This document shows, in pieces, positions 10,734 through 18,866 of a DNA stretch of 64,000 nt (within the stretch, counting starts at the first letter, position 1; every line of letters starts with the position of its first letter). The DNA lies in the NCBI GenBank assembly GCA_045863055.1, contig BTUW01000013.1, positions 49,261 through 113,260 of the forward strand, given 5' to 3'. Source of the DNA: UTCHB3 sp008363265. Lineage in GTDB: Bacteria; Bacteroidota; Ignavibacteria; Ignavibacteriales; Ignavibacteriaceae. The notes under the pieces were generated by a model. It searched no databases and had not been told where the DNA came from. It saw nothing but the letters and a program-made list of their open reading frames with translations. The position numbers were made by a program, and so were the translations under genes.

Positions 10734-12658
10734 TGAAGAAAATGACGGTCCTGACCGCCCTTTTAGTTGCACTGATCTCATTCACGGCCACACCTCAGTT
10801 CGGAGGTGGTGACAAACTTACACTCGGTACTCCCCTTCTCTCAAGGGATCAGGTGAAGCCGGGTGATGAGATAAAGATCGCCGTCCCAGCGAGTATCGAT
10901 GCCGGCTACCACATCAATTCGAACAAGCCGAAGGAAGCGAACCTGATCGCTACTGTTCTTTCGATCACTTCGAAGGACGGTATTAAAACCACCGGTACCC
11001 GCTACCCGGCCGCGAAGGATTACACATTTGAGTTCTCGGATAAACCTGTTTCGGTTTATGAGGGCAATATCACCATCTTTGCCAAGGTCAGAATACCGGA
11101 AAGCCTTAAACCCGGCAACTACAAACTTGACGTGACGGTTGAATATCAGGCGTGCAACGATCACTCCTGCCTCCCTCCGAACGATGCTAAAACAACGATC
11201 ACGGTGAAGGTCGCAAATAAGGATGCTTCGGTTCGTGAACTGAACGCCGGGGCTTTTGCCCCCTCAGGACTCCAGTACAACGACAAGTCGAAGGACAAGG
11301 ATGCCGAAGCCGACTCAATAAAAAAAGCAGAAGCTGAAAAAGACTCCCTCGCTGAACTCGATTCCCTGAAAGCCCTCGAAGAAGCCGCGGATTCAGTTTC
11401 CCTCGAGTCATTCGAATCGAAAGATACTGCCACCGTTTCAGAGGCAAAAGATGATGATGTCTCCTCAACACTCGAGAAGAGCGGACTCCTTTTCTCACTT
11501 CTCTTCGTTTTTCTCGGTGGTCTTGCACTTAACCTCACCCCCTGCGTTTACCCCCTGATCCCGATCACGATCGGATATTTCGGCGGACAGGCTGAAGGAA
11601 GAACCTCCAGACTTGCGATAATGGGTCTCCTTTATGTTGCGGGTATCGCGATCACATACTCCGTTATCGGTGTGGTAACAGCTCTCACAGGCGGCATCCT
11701 CGGTGCCCTCCTGCAGGAGTGGTATGTACTCGTGATCATCTCCCTTATCTTTGTGGCACTCGCCCTTTCCCAGTTCGGATTCTACGAGTTCAAGCTCCCC
11801 GATTCACTCGTGAACAAGGCAGGCGGAGCAAAAACAGGACTCTATGGCGCGTTCTTCATGGGTCTTACAATGGGAATTGTAGCCGCTCCCTGCATCGGAC
11901 CGTTCGTTCTCGGACTGGTAACCTATGTGGCAAAGATAGGCGATGTGACCATCGGATTCCTACTTTTCTTCTTCCTCGCTGTGGGTCTTGGTACCCCGTA
12001 TTTCATCCTCGCTCTATTCTCAGGAAAGCTGAAAGCCCTCCCGAGAGCCGGCATGTGGATGGAAGGGATCAAACACATCTTCGGCGTTATCATGATCGGT
12101 ATGGCGATCTATTTTATTCTGCCGTTGCTTCCAAAGGAATGGTCAGGTTACCTTCTGCCCGTCTATATCATCATATCGGTGCCTTACCTTGCCATCTTCG
12201 ATCCGCTTGATGAGAAGATGAAAGCATTCAGAATTTTCAAATATGCCCTCTCTGTTGTGTTCATCGGACTGGCAGTGTGGTGGTTCCCCGCCAACACTTC
12301 AGCCGAAGCAGGCACAAAAGTGAAGTTTGAATCATACTCCGACACCACTTTCAACGCCGCAAAGGGAGAGAAGAAGATCATCATCGACTTCTATGCCGAC
12401 TGGTGCATCCCCTGTAAAGAACTTGACGCGATCACATTCGTCGATCCCGCCGTCGTTGAAGCAAGCAAGGATTTCGTCAGCCTAAAGGCCGACCTCACCA
12501 AAGCGGGCGACGAAGCCGTAAAGAAAATGGTGAAAGACTTCAACATCAAAGGCGTGCCAACCGTCCTCATCTTCAACGCCAAAGGCGAAGAAGTGGAGCG
12601 CCTCACCGGCTTCGTCAACGGCGAAGAGTTCCTGAAGCTGATGAAGAAAGCGGAATAA
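10733..12658 (+). CDS. dsbD: Thiol:disulfide interchange protein DsbD
   Basis: This protein carries reducing power from cytoplasmic thioredoxin across the inner membrane to periplasmic thiol proteins. The start is taken as ATG 10733 (TAATG overlap with nadE, with GGAG 6 bases upstream); an in-frame ATG at 10721 lies before that site. All three parts are present: a signal peptide and N-terminal Ig-like DsbD-alpha domain with a redox Cys pair (QACNDHSC, near residue 140); an Asp/Glu/Ser-rich spacer (about 180-250); a multi-pass membrane domain with one Cys in each half (NLTPCVYPL near 270, APCIGPF near 385); and a C-terminal thioredoxin domain with WCIPC near 556. All six redox cysteines are visible. 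The long acidic spacer is the only unusual part. Confidence 0.95.
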   Translation: MKKMTVLTALLVALISFTATPQFGGGDKLTLGTPLLSRDQVKPGDEIKIAVPASIDAGYHINSNKPKEANLIATVLSITSKDGIKTTGTRYPAAKDYTFEFSDKPVSVYEGNITIFAKVRIPESLKPGNYKLDVTVEYQACNDHSCLPPNDAKTTITVKVANKDASVRELNAGAFAPSGLQYNDKSKDKDAEADSIKKAEAEKDSLAELDSLKALEEAADSVSLESFESKDTATVSEAKDDDVSSTLEKSGLLFSLLFVFLGGLALNLTPCVYPLIPITIGYFGGQAEGRTSRLAIMGLLYVAGIAITYSVIGVVTALTGGILGALLQEWYVLVIISLIFVALALSQFGFYEFKLPDSLVNKAGGAKTGLYGAFFMGLTMGIVAAPCIGPFVLGLVTYVAKIGDVTIGFLLFFFLAVGLGTPYFILALFSGKLKALPRAGMWMEGIKHIFGVIMIGMAIYFILPLLPKEWSGYLLPVYIIISVPYLAIFDPLDEKMKAFRIFKYALSVVFIGLAVWWFPANTSAEAGTKVKFESYSDTTFNAAKGEKKIIIDFYADWCIPCKELDAITFVDPAVVEASKDFVSLKADLTKAGDEAVKKMVKDFNIKGVPTVLIFNAKGEEVERLTGFVNGEEFLKLMKKAE

Positions 12659-12691
12659 TAGTTATTAGTTGTTAGCTATTAGCTATTAGCT

Positions 12692-12869
12692 TTATCTAAA
12701 CCGCAGTCCGACACGACGGAGCAGAGGGGACGCGGATGACACAGATGTTTTCGGAGGGACGCAGATACACGCAGATTAGACAGATGAACGCAGAAAGAAA
12801 TCCGCGAAAATCCGTAAAATCAGCGTGTATCCGCGTGCTATCAACTCTCTGCAGACTTTGCGGTTTAAA
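12692..12869. repeat. Inverted-repeat element with CGCAGA/TCCGCG words
   Basis: The left end (12695-12710, CTAAACCGCAGTCCG) is repeated in inverted form at the right end (about 12849-12868, reading back as AAACCGCAAAGTCTGC). The interior holds direct and inverted words of ACGCAGAT and ATCCGCG type. It fills the gap between dsbD and the GH9 gene. A short tract of TTAGCTATTAGC words (12661-12690) precedes it. Words such as AAATCCGT and ACCGCA reappear inside the GH9/deacetylase gene at 14708-14848, so the two copies appear related. No gene is supported here, although a 71-codon minus-strand frame exists. Confidence 0.7.
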
Positions 12870-12913
12870 TAACTTATTTTTGATATCTGATTTCTCAATA
12901 ATCTGAATCAAAA

Positions 12914-15532
12914 ATGAGCCGCGTAAATTATCTTCTCATAATTTTCCTGATTGCATTCACCCACATCCTCCCCCAATCCGTTATCCGGATAAACCAGCTC
13001 GGATACCAGCGCGACGCGATAAAAGTCGCGGTTCTGATGTGGGAAAGCGAAACACTTCCAATTAGTTTTACAATTGAAGATATCTTCACCGGCAAAACGG
13101 TTTTCACATCCAATGAACTTAAACCCTTCGGCACCCTCGGCAACTTCAAAAACACTGCAAGACTAAATTTCTCAGACCTGAAAACCGACGGCACCTACAA
13201 AATCATAGCAGGAAATGCCTCATCCCCCAACTTCAGAATTTCCGACACAGTTTACAACTCAACCGCCGATTTCATTCTGCAATACATGCGCCAGCAGCGC
13301 TGCGGCTACAACCCCTGGTTAAAAGACTCCTGCCACACCCACGACGGCTTCCCCGTTTATAACGATTCATCCTTCAGTCCGCCCGCGGCGGATCAGCCTT
13401 CAAATTTCATCCCTCAGCCTTCATCCTTCATCCCTGTAAAAGGTGGCTGGCACGACGCCTCAGACTACCTCCGGTACGCGACAACATCAGCGACGGTGGT
13501 GTATCATCTCCTTTACGCTTACAAGAGAAACCCCGCGGCATTCGGCGATCACTTTGATGCCAATGGCGACCGGGGAGCGAACGGTATCCCTGATGTGCTC
13601 GATGAAGCGAAGTGGGGCCTCGACTGGCTGAACCGGATGTACCCAGGAGGTGAGGAGATGTACCAGCAGATCGCCGACGACCGTGATCATATGATGTTCC
13701 GCCTCCCAACGGAGGACTCGGTTAAATACCGGGAGGGTCCTGGCCGACCGGTTTACCGTGTTACTGGCAAACCGCAGGGTCTCTTTAAACATCAAAGCAG
13801 ATCAACGGGTGTTTCATCGATCGCGGGAAAGTTTGCCTCGACAATGTCGCTTGGGTCGGAGATTCTTCAGAAATATTACCCTGACTTTGCGGCGACACTT
13901 CAGAAAAAGGCTCTTGAAGCGTATCAGTACGGCCTGAAATACCCCGGCTATTCCCAGACGGCCCCCTGCCGCGCGCCATATTTTTATGAGGAGGAGAATT
14001 GGGTGGATGACATGGAACTCGCCGCCGCGCAACTCTATTCGGTCACGGGTGATGAGAATTTCCTGAAGGATGCAACCTCGTTCGGCAACAAGGAGCCTGT
14101 TACCCCATGGATCGGTGCCGACACCGCATCACATTACCAGTGGTACCCGTTCATCAATCTCGGACATGCTCTAATTGCCTCTTCGGGTAGTGAACAGTCA
14201 AATGACTTTCTTAACTACTACCGCGACGGACTCGAAAAACTCTACCAGCGCGGCGTTTCGCAGCCCTTCTTCATGGGCATCCCATTCATCTGGTGCTCGA
14301 ACAACCTCGTCTCAGCCGCGATGACACAAGCACGGCTTTATAACGAACTTTCCAACGACCCAAAATACCTCGAAATGGAGGCTGCACTTCGCGACTGGCT
14401 GTTCGGGTGCAACCCCTGGGGCACGAGTATGATCGTGGGACTTCCGAAGTGGGGCGACTACCCCGTCGATCCCCATTCGGCATTCACGCATGTTTACGGC
14501 TACCCGATCGACGGCGGATTGGTTGACGGCCCCCTCTACGCGACGATCTACTCAAAACTTATCGGCATCCACCTCGCCGAACCGGATGAATATGAACCCT
14601 ATCAACCCGGCCGGATCGTCTATCATGACGACTGGGGCGACTACTCAACTAATGAACCCACACACGATGGTACCGCTGGGTTAGCGATATATTTGAGTGG
14701 GTTGTATAAAACCGCAAAGTCCGCAGAGTCCGCAGATTCCGCCACGGCGGCGCAGCAGAAAGATTCTGAAAAATCTCCCGAAGGGACAAGCGATAAATCC
14801 GTCAAATCCGCGTTATCTTGCTCCGCCGCGGCGGAATCAGCGGTCTATTCCACCTTCTCTAACGGAGCACTGATAAGACTTGACAGCACAAAAAAAGAAA
14901 TAGCACTCGTTTTCACGGCGCATGAGTTTGCGGACGGTTACGAAACTATCACCGCGACACTCAAGAAACACAACGCCAAAGGCAATTTTTTCTTCACCGG
15001 AGATTTTTACAGAAACCCTGATTTCGCCAAAATAATCACAGCTCTGAAAGAAAACGGCCACTATCTCGGTGCTCACTCCGACAAACATATTCTTTACAAC
15101 GCCTGGGAGAAGCGGGACTCAACCCTCGTTACCCGGCAGCAATTCGAAAAAGATGTGATCGACAACTACCGCGAAATGCGGAAATTCGGCATTACAAAAG
15201 AGGAGGCACCTTATTACCTGCCACCTTTCGAATGGTACAACCAGGAGATTGCTTCATGGACGGAAGGACTCGGTCTGAAACTGGTCAATTTCACCCCCGG
15301 AACCCGCTCGAATCAGGACTGGACCATCCCCTCCGGTTCCTACTATTTTTCTTCCGACTCGATCTACAATTCTGTATTAAATTACGAGGAAAGCACCACT
15401 TCAGGCCTTAACGGCTTCCTGCTTCTCACCCATTTCGGGACGCATCCGGAGAGAACCGACAAATTTTATGAGAAACTTGACGATCTTTTGTTGTACCTGA
15501 GGCAAAAAGGTTATAATTTTGTCAGACTGTAA
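12914..15532 (+). CDS. GH9 cellulase fused to a polysaccharide deacetylase-like domain
   Basis: This is a secreted 872-residue bifunctional enzyme. The signal peptide ends near LPQS. It is followed by a CelD_N-type Ig domain (IRINQLGYQRDAIKVAVLM), then a full family-9 glycoside hydrolase domain: GGWHDASDYLRY near 177 (catalytic base Asp pair), DRDHMMFRLP, NWVDDMELAAAQLY, GIPFIWCSNN, and DYSTNEPTHDGTAG near 575 carrying the acid Glu. A low-complexity linker at about 598-645 leads into a NodB/CE4-like domain with LGAHSDKH (His-x3-His metal ligands) near 718 and YYLPPFEWYN. The usual TFDDG metal motif is replaced by FTAHEFADG. GH9 cleaves beta-1,4-glucan; the second domain may remove acyl groups. 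Two segments (13373-13436 and 14708-14848) match intergenic repeats and look inserted. Confidence 0.88.
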   Translation: MSRVNYLLIIFLIAFTHILPQSVIRINQLGYQRDAIKVAVLMWESETLPISFTIEDIFTGKTVFTSNELKPFGTLGNFKNTARLNFSDLKTDGTYKIIAGNASSPNFRISDTVYNSTADFILQYMRQQRCGYNPWLKDSCHTHDGFPVYNDSSFSPPAADQPSNFIPQPSSFIPVKGGWHDASDYLRYATTSATVVYHLLYAYKRNPAAFGDHFDANGDRGANGIPDVLDEAKWGLDWLNRMYPGGEEMYQQIADDRDHMMFRLPTEDSVKYREGPGRPVYRVTGKPQGLFKHQSRSTGVSSIAGKFASTMSLGSEILQKYYPDFAATLQKKALEAYQYGLKYPGYSQTAPCRAPYFYEEENWVDDMELAAAQLYSVTGDENFLKDATSFGNKEPVTPWIGADTASHYQWYPFINLGHALIASSGSEQSNDFLNYYRDGLEKLYQRGVSQPFFMGIPFIWCSNNLVSAAMTQARLYNELSNDPKYLEMEAALRDWLFGCNPWGTSMIVGLPKWGDYPVDPHSAFTHVYGYPIDGGLVDGPLYATIYSKLIGIHLAEPDEYEPYQPGRIVYHDDWGDYSTNEPTHDGTAGLAIYLSGLYKTAKSAESADSATAAQQKDSEKSPEGTSDKSVKSALSCSAAAESAVYSTFSNGALIRLDSTKKEIALVFTAHEFADGYETITATLKKHNAKGNFFFTGDFYRNPDFAKIITALKENGHYLGAHSDKHILYNAWEKRDSTLVTRQQFEKDVIDNYREMRKFGITKEEAPYYLPPFEWYNQEIASWTEGLGLKLVNFTPGTRSNQDWTIPSGSYYFSSDSIYNSVLNYEESTTSGLNGFLLLTHFGTHPERTDKFYEKLDDLLLYLRQKGYNFVRL
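13373..13436 (+). repeat. Palindromic repeat inserted in frame in the GH9 domain
   Basis: Core TCCGCCCGCGGCGGA at 13378-13392, preceded by TTCAG and followed by ATCAGCC and CAGCC/TTCATCC words. The same flank-core-flank order is seen in intergenic copies at 29878-29903 (inverted) and 60105-60128. It adds about 20 residues (Ser/Pro/Gln/Phe-rich) just before GGWHDASDYL, where GH9 proteins normally have a short loop. Confidence 0.75.
14708..14848 (+). repeat. Repeat element forming the GH9-deacetylase linker
   Basis: It contains two G+C-rich palindromes (TTCCGCCACGGCGG near 14738-14750 and TCCGCCGCGGCGGA at 14822-14835), plus ACCGCAAAGTCCGCAGAG and AAATCCGTCAAATCCGCG words shared with the intergenic element at 12692-12869. 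It is translated in frame into an Ala/Ser/Lys/Glu-rich, probably disordered linker. Confidence 0.75.
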
Positions 15533-15565
15533 TTCATTTCTTCTTTCCATTTTCCCGGGATCCTG

Positions 15566-16900
15566 ATGGAAATCTTAAACATCATCACGAATTTCATAGA
15601 CGCGGCGAGTTCATTCCTATGGGGTTGGCCCTTAATTATACTCCTTTTTGGCACACATCTCTACCTTACTTTCAGAACGGGTTTTATCCAAAAGCACCTT
15701 TTTAAGGCAATTAAGATATCATTTCAGAAAGATGAAGGCGCTGAGGGGGATGTAAGTCAGTTTGGCGCGCTTGCCACTGCACTTGCCGCCACCATCGGAA
15801 CTGGAAACATCGTAGGTGTCGCCACCGCTATCGTTGCAGGAGGTCCGGGAGCCGTTCTCTGGATGTGGCTGACCGGTATTTTCGGCATCGCGACCAAGTA
15901 TTCAGAAGCTCTCCTCTCAGTGAAATACAGGGTGCATACCGAGTCAGGCTTCGCGGGCGGACCGATGTATGTGCTCGAGCGGGGTCTTAATATGAAGTGG
16001 CTCGGTGTTATTTTTGCTGCCCTCACAGCTGTCGCGGCATTCGGAATCGGTAACATGGTGCAGGCGAATTCGATCGCGCATTTAAGTCAGGATACCCTGG
16101 GCCTTAACCCACACATTGCCGGTGCTATTATGGCACTCCTGACCGCGCTTGTGATCCTCGGTGGCATCAAGTCGATAGCCAGGGTTTGCGAAGCCCTTGT
16201 ACCCTTCATGGCGATAATTTACATTATAGGAGCCGTCACACTGCTGATCCTTAATTTTTCGACTCTCGGTGACAGTATTGCATTGATCTTTGAATCTGCT
16301 TTCTCCGGAAGTGCCGCTTTGGGTGGTTTCGCAGGTGCCGCAATGAAGGAAGTGGTGAAAGCCGGTGTGTCACGCGGTTTGTTCAGTAACGAGTCAGGTC
16401 TTGGAAGCGCCCCCATCGTTGCAGCAGCTGCCAGAACCAAGAATCCTGTCAGGCAGGCACTCGTCTCCTCTACCGGAACATTCTGGGATACAGTGGTTGT
16501 CTGTGCCCTAACAGGCCTCGTTATCGTTAACTCAGGCTATTGGACAGAAGAAGGCCTGAACGGCGCAAAACTCACCAGTGAGGCCTTCGGACACATCGGA
16601 GTGATCGGACCGGTCTTCCTCACATTTTCACTTCTAACATTCGTTTTTTCAACGATTCTCGGCTGGTCATACTACGGCGAAAAAGCCGCCGAGTACCTCT
16701 TCGGAATTAAAGCACTTATTCCCTACCGCATCCTTTGGGTCATATTTGTGTATGTCGGCTCCGTCCAAACCCTCGACCTAGTCTGGGATTTCGCCGACCT
16801 TGCCAACGGCCTCATGGCAATACCGAATGTGCTTTCTCTCATTCTCCTAAGCAAAGTGTTGAAGTCGGAGACGGAGAAGTATATAAATGATTTGGAGTGA
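15566..16900 (+). CDS. Alanine/glycine:cation (sodium) symporter, AGCS family
   Basis: This is an inner-membrane amino-acid importer of 444 residues with about 10-11 hydrophobic helices. The AGCS signature is clear: ALAATIGTGNIVGVATAI followed by GGPGAVLWMWLTG and FGIATKYSE at about residues 70-115, then SRGLFSNESGLGSAPI near 275. Family members import alanine or glycine with sodium. ATG 15566 follows a weak GGGAT. It begins 33 bases after the GH9/deacetylase gene on the same strand, so read-through is possible, but a functional link is not evident. The 100 bases downstream hold no clear terminator. Confidence 0.93.
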   Translation: MEILNIITNFIDAASSFLWGWPLIILLFGTHLYLTFRTGFIQKHLFKAIKISFQKDEGAEGDVSQFGALATALAATIGTGNIVGVATAIVAGGPGAVLWMWLTGIFGIATKYSEALLSVKYRVHTESGFAGGPMYVLERGLNMKWLGVIFAALTAVAAFGIGNMVQANSIAHLSQDTLGLNPHIAGAIMALLTALVILGGIKSIARVCEALVPFMAIIYIIGAVTLLILNFSTLGDSIALIFESAFSGSAALGGFAGAAMKEVVKAGVSRGLFSNESGLGSAPIVAAAARTKNPVRQALVSSTGTFWDTVVVCALTGLVIVNSGYWTEEGLNGAKLTSEAFGHIGVIGPVFLTFSLLTFVFSTILGWSYYGEKAAEYLFGIKALIPYRILWVIFVYVGSVQTLDLVWDFADLANGLMAIPNVLSLILLSKVLKSETEKYINDLE

Positions 16901-17001
16901 GTATCTTCCCGGATAGCGGGGTTTGCAAAAAGGAGCCCGGCTCTAAACTATTGTTAGTAGAAGTGTTAAGACTTGAATTGTCGGTAAGGTGGGGATATCA
17001 G

Positions 17002-18714
17002 TTATTTAACTTCGATAGCCTCGCCTTTATCATTCAGAAATAAAATGAGCCACGCTTTCATGTTTTCTTTTTTATTGAGATTTTCAATTTTAAGGTAATT
17101 TTGCAGTTGCTCGATCCCGTTTCTTTTGATCTCCTCATATTTTTCAGACTCATTCTGTTTTAAATATTTAAGTTCAAGAATGAAAGAGTATTTACCTTTG
17201 TAATCAGGTTGAAGTTCGAGTAGCAAATCGACATATTTTCTGTTGATCTCAAATTCACTATTAATCCTGTAAATTTGTGAAAAGGAGAGAATGGTTACAA
17301 GTATCGATTTGAGGTTCAATTCACGAAAACCGCTAAGGTCACGGTTCGATAGAGTATTTATGATTGCCGAAGTGTAGTCGATTAGTTTGGAAACCCTGCC
17401 TTCAAAACGCATTTCATCAAGTATGGGCATAAGTTCTACAAATCCCAACCCCGCTACATTTTCCTCGACCATTAGTTTCCTGATGAAATCCCAGTACATA
17501 ATTTTGGAAACATAATTTGGAATGACGAAGGTTATTAATTTCCCTTCACCCGAGTCCATGGTCAATAAACCGTTGTAAAAGAGTAAAGAGATTAGATCCT
17601 TTCGCTCCAAACCGGTTTCAAAATCGTATTGTTGCGTGAGCTCGTCGCAAATTCTTTCATTTTCTATAATTTCAGTGATTACATTGTAAGACTCTTCACG
17701 CTTTAATATCCCAAGCTGTTTCTTGATTTTAGAATAATCCGAAGAAACAGAGGGATCATACATATCGGACGGATATTTACCATGATTGGATAAATAATTC
17801 AGGAAATTTAACAACATCTGTGGATTGTAAAGTCTTTCACCGGCATCGATGGAAAATTTACTTCCGTTGTACCATTTGCGGATATCAGCTGAGATTTTTT
17901 CCGGATCAAATTGTAGTTCCTCTCTCGAAATAGCTTCGATCAATCGTTTAACCTCATCTTCGGTAAAACCTGCCATATTATGATATACCGGGTCAGTCGT
18001 GATGTTTTTGGCAATATTGAATCCACTGGTCATGCTGTCTAATGTCACAGGAGTAACCCCTGTCGCGAAAAACCGGCCGATTAGACCTTCTCCGATGAAT
18101 TGCTTGATCACTTCGTAAAACTTTCGCACCCAACCGTTTTGACTCACAATCTCTCTGAAATGATCGATATTGAAAGACAACAGTTCGTTCGTAAAATGGT
18201 CGTATTCATCTACTAGAATAAATATCTTACCCGAAAATCCTTTATAAATCAATGAAGGGAAAAAGTTCGATAGAATATCCGCGGGAGTTCTTTGATTAAA
18301 AATAGAGTCCAGTTCAGTTTCTGAGAAGAATCCATAGTTGGCAGCAAAGATTTTAATGCTCCCTTTTACTTTATTATTAAAAGCCAAAAGGAGATTATCA
18401 ACATTTTCTGTATCAATTCCCGAAAAATCAAACCTGAATATATGATAACTGTTCTTTAATGCCGTTGATTGATCCGGCTGACCGATGTAATATGCACCGA
18501 ACAACTCATTAAAATTCTCCCGGTATTGAATTCCGTAATAATGCTCCAGTACAGAAAGCAATAAGGATTTACCAAATTTCCGCGGTCTTAAAAAAAGGAC
18601 ATTCGGATTTGAGTAATTCTCAAGCAGCGGGATAAATCTTGTTTTATCCACATAATACCCGTCATTTTTTATCAGGGTTTCATAGTCGGAGGTTAAATAT
18701 ATTCGCTTCTTCAT
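17002..18714 (-). CDS. AAA-ATPase-like / PD-(D/E)XK nuclease family protein
   Basis: This 570-residue protein is of the AAA-ATPase_like (PF09820) plus PD-(D/E)XK (PF08011, formerly DUF1703) type. The N-terminus opens with YYVDKTRFIPLLEN, then a nucleotide-binding loop LRPRKFGKSLLLS near 45-57, a Walker B-like ILVDEYDHF near 165, and the sensor-like RFFATGVTPVTLD. The C-terminal nuclease-like part carries YVDLLLELQPDYKGKYSFILELKYLK, whose spaced Asp and ELK fit a PD-(D/E)XK core. These proteins occur in large paralogous, patchily distributed families; their function is unsettled, with nuclease or defence roles proposed. The gene is visibly richer in A+T than its neighbours and stands alone between non-coding gaps, which suggests transfer. 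Confidence 0.88.
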   Translation of the reverse strand: MKKRIYLTSDYETLIKNDGYYVDKTRFIPLLENYSNPNVLFLRPRKFGKSLLLSVLEHYYGIQYRENFNELFGAYYIGQPDQSTALKNSYHIFRFDFSGIDTENVDNLLLAFNNKVKGSIKIFAANYGFFSETELDSIFNQRTPADILSNFFPSLIYKGFSGKIFILVDEYDHFTNELLSFNIDHFREIVSQNGWVRKFYEVIKQFIGEGLIGRFFATGVTPVTLDSMTSGFNIAKNITTDPVYHNMAGFTEDEVKRLIEAISREELQFDPEKISADIRKWYNGSKFSIDAGERLYNPQMLLNFLNYLSNHGKYPSDMYDPSVSSDYSKIKKQLGILKREESYNVITEIIENERICDELTQQYDFETGLERKDLISLLFYNGLLTMDSGEGKLITFVIPNYVSKIMYWDFIRKLMVEENVAGLGFVELMPILDEMRFEGRVSKLIDYTSAIINTLSNRDLSGFRELNLKSILVTILSFSQIYRINSEFEINRKYVDLLLELQPDYKGKYSFILELKYLKQNESEKYEEIKRNGIEQLQNYLKIENLNKKENMKAWLILFLNDKGEAIEVK

Positions 18715-18866
18715 CGTTTGATTTTTATTTTTCGGATTTTCAAATATAGCGAATAGTTAAGAGTCAATCAGGAGAGTGGATATTTGGTCTTGGTGATTAG
18801 AAGGTACAGTTCTGTTCAAATTAAATTTTTAATCCACATTGCACCGAAATTGATCAAATTAATGCT

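Noticed and set aside
12696..12911. 71-codon minus-strand frame in the dsbD-GH9 gap
   Set aside because: It lies in an inverted-repeat element; its FICLICVYL-like product is the kind of translated repeat often mis-annotated as a small protein.
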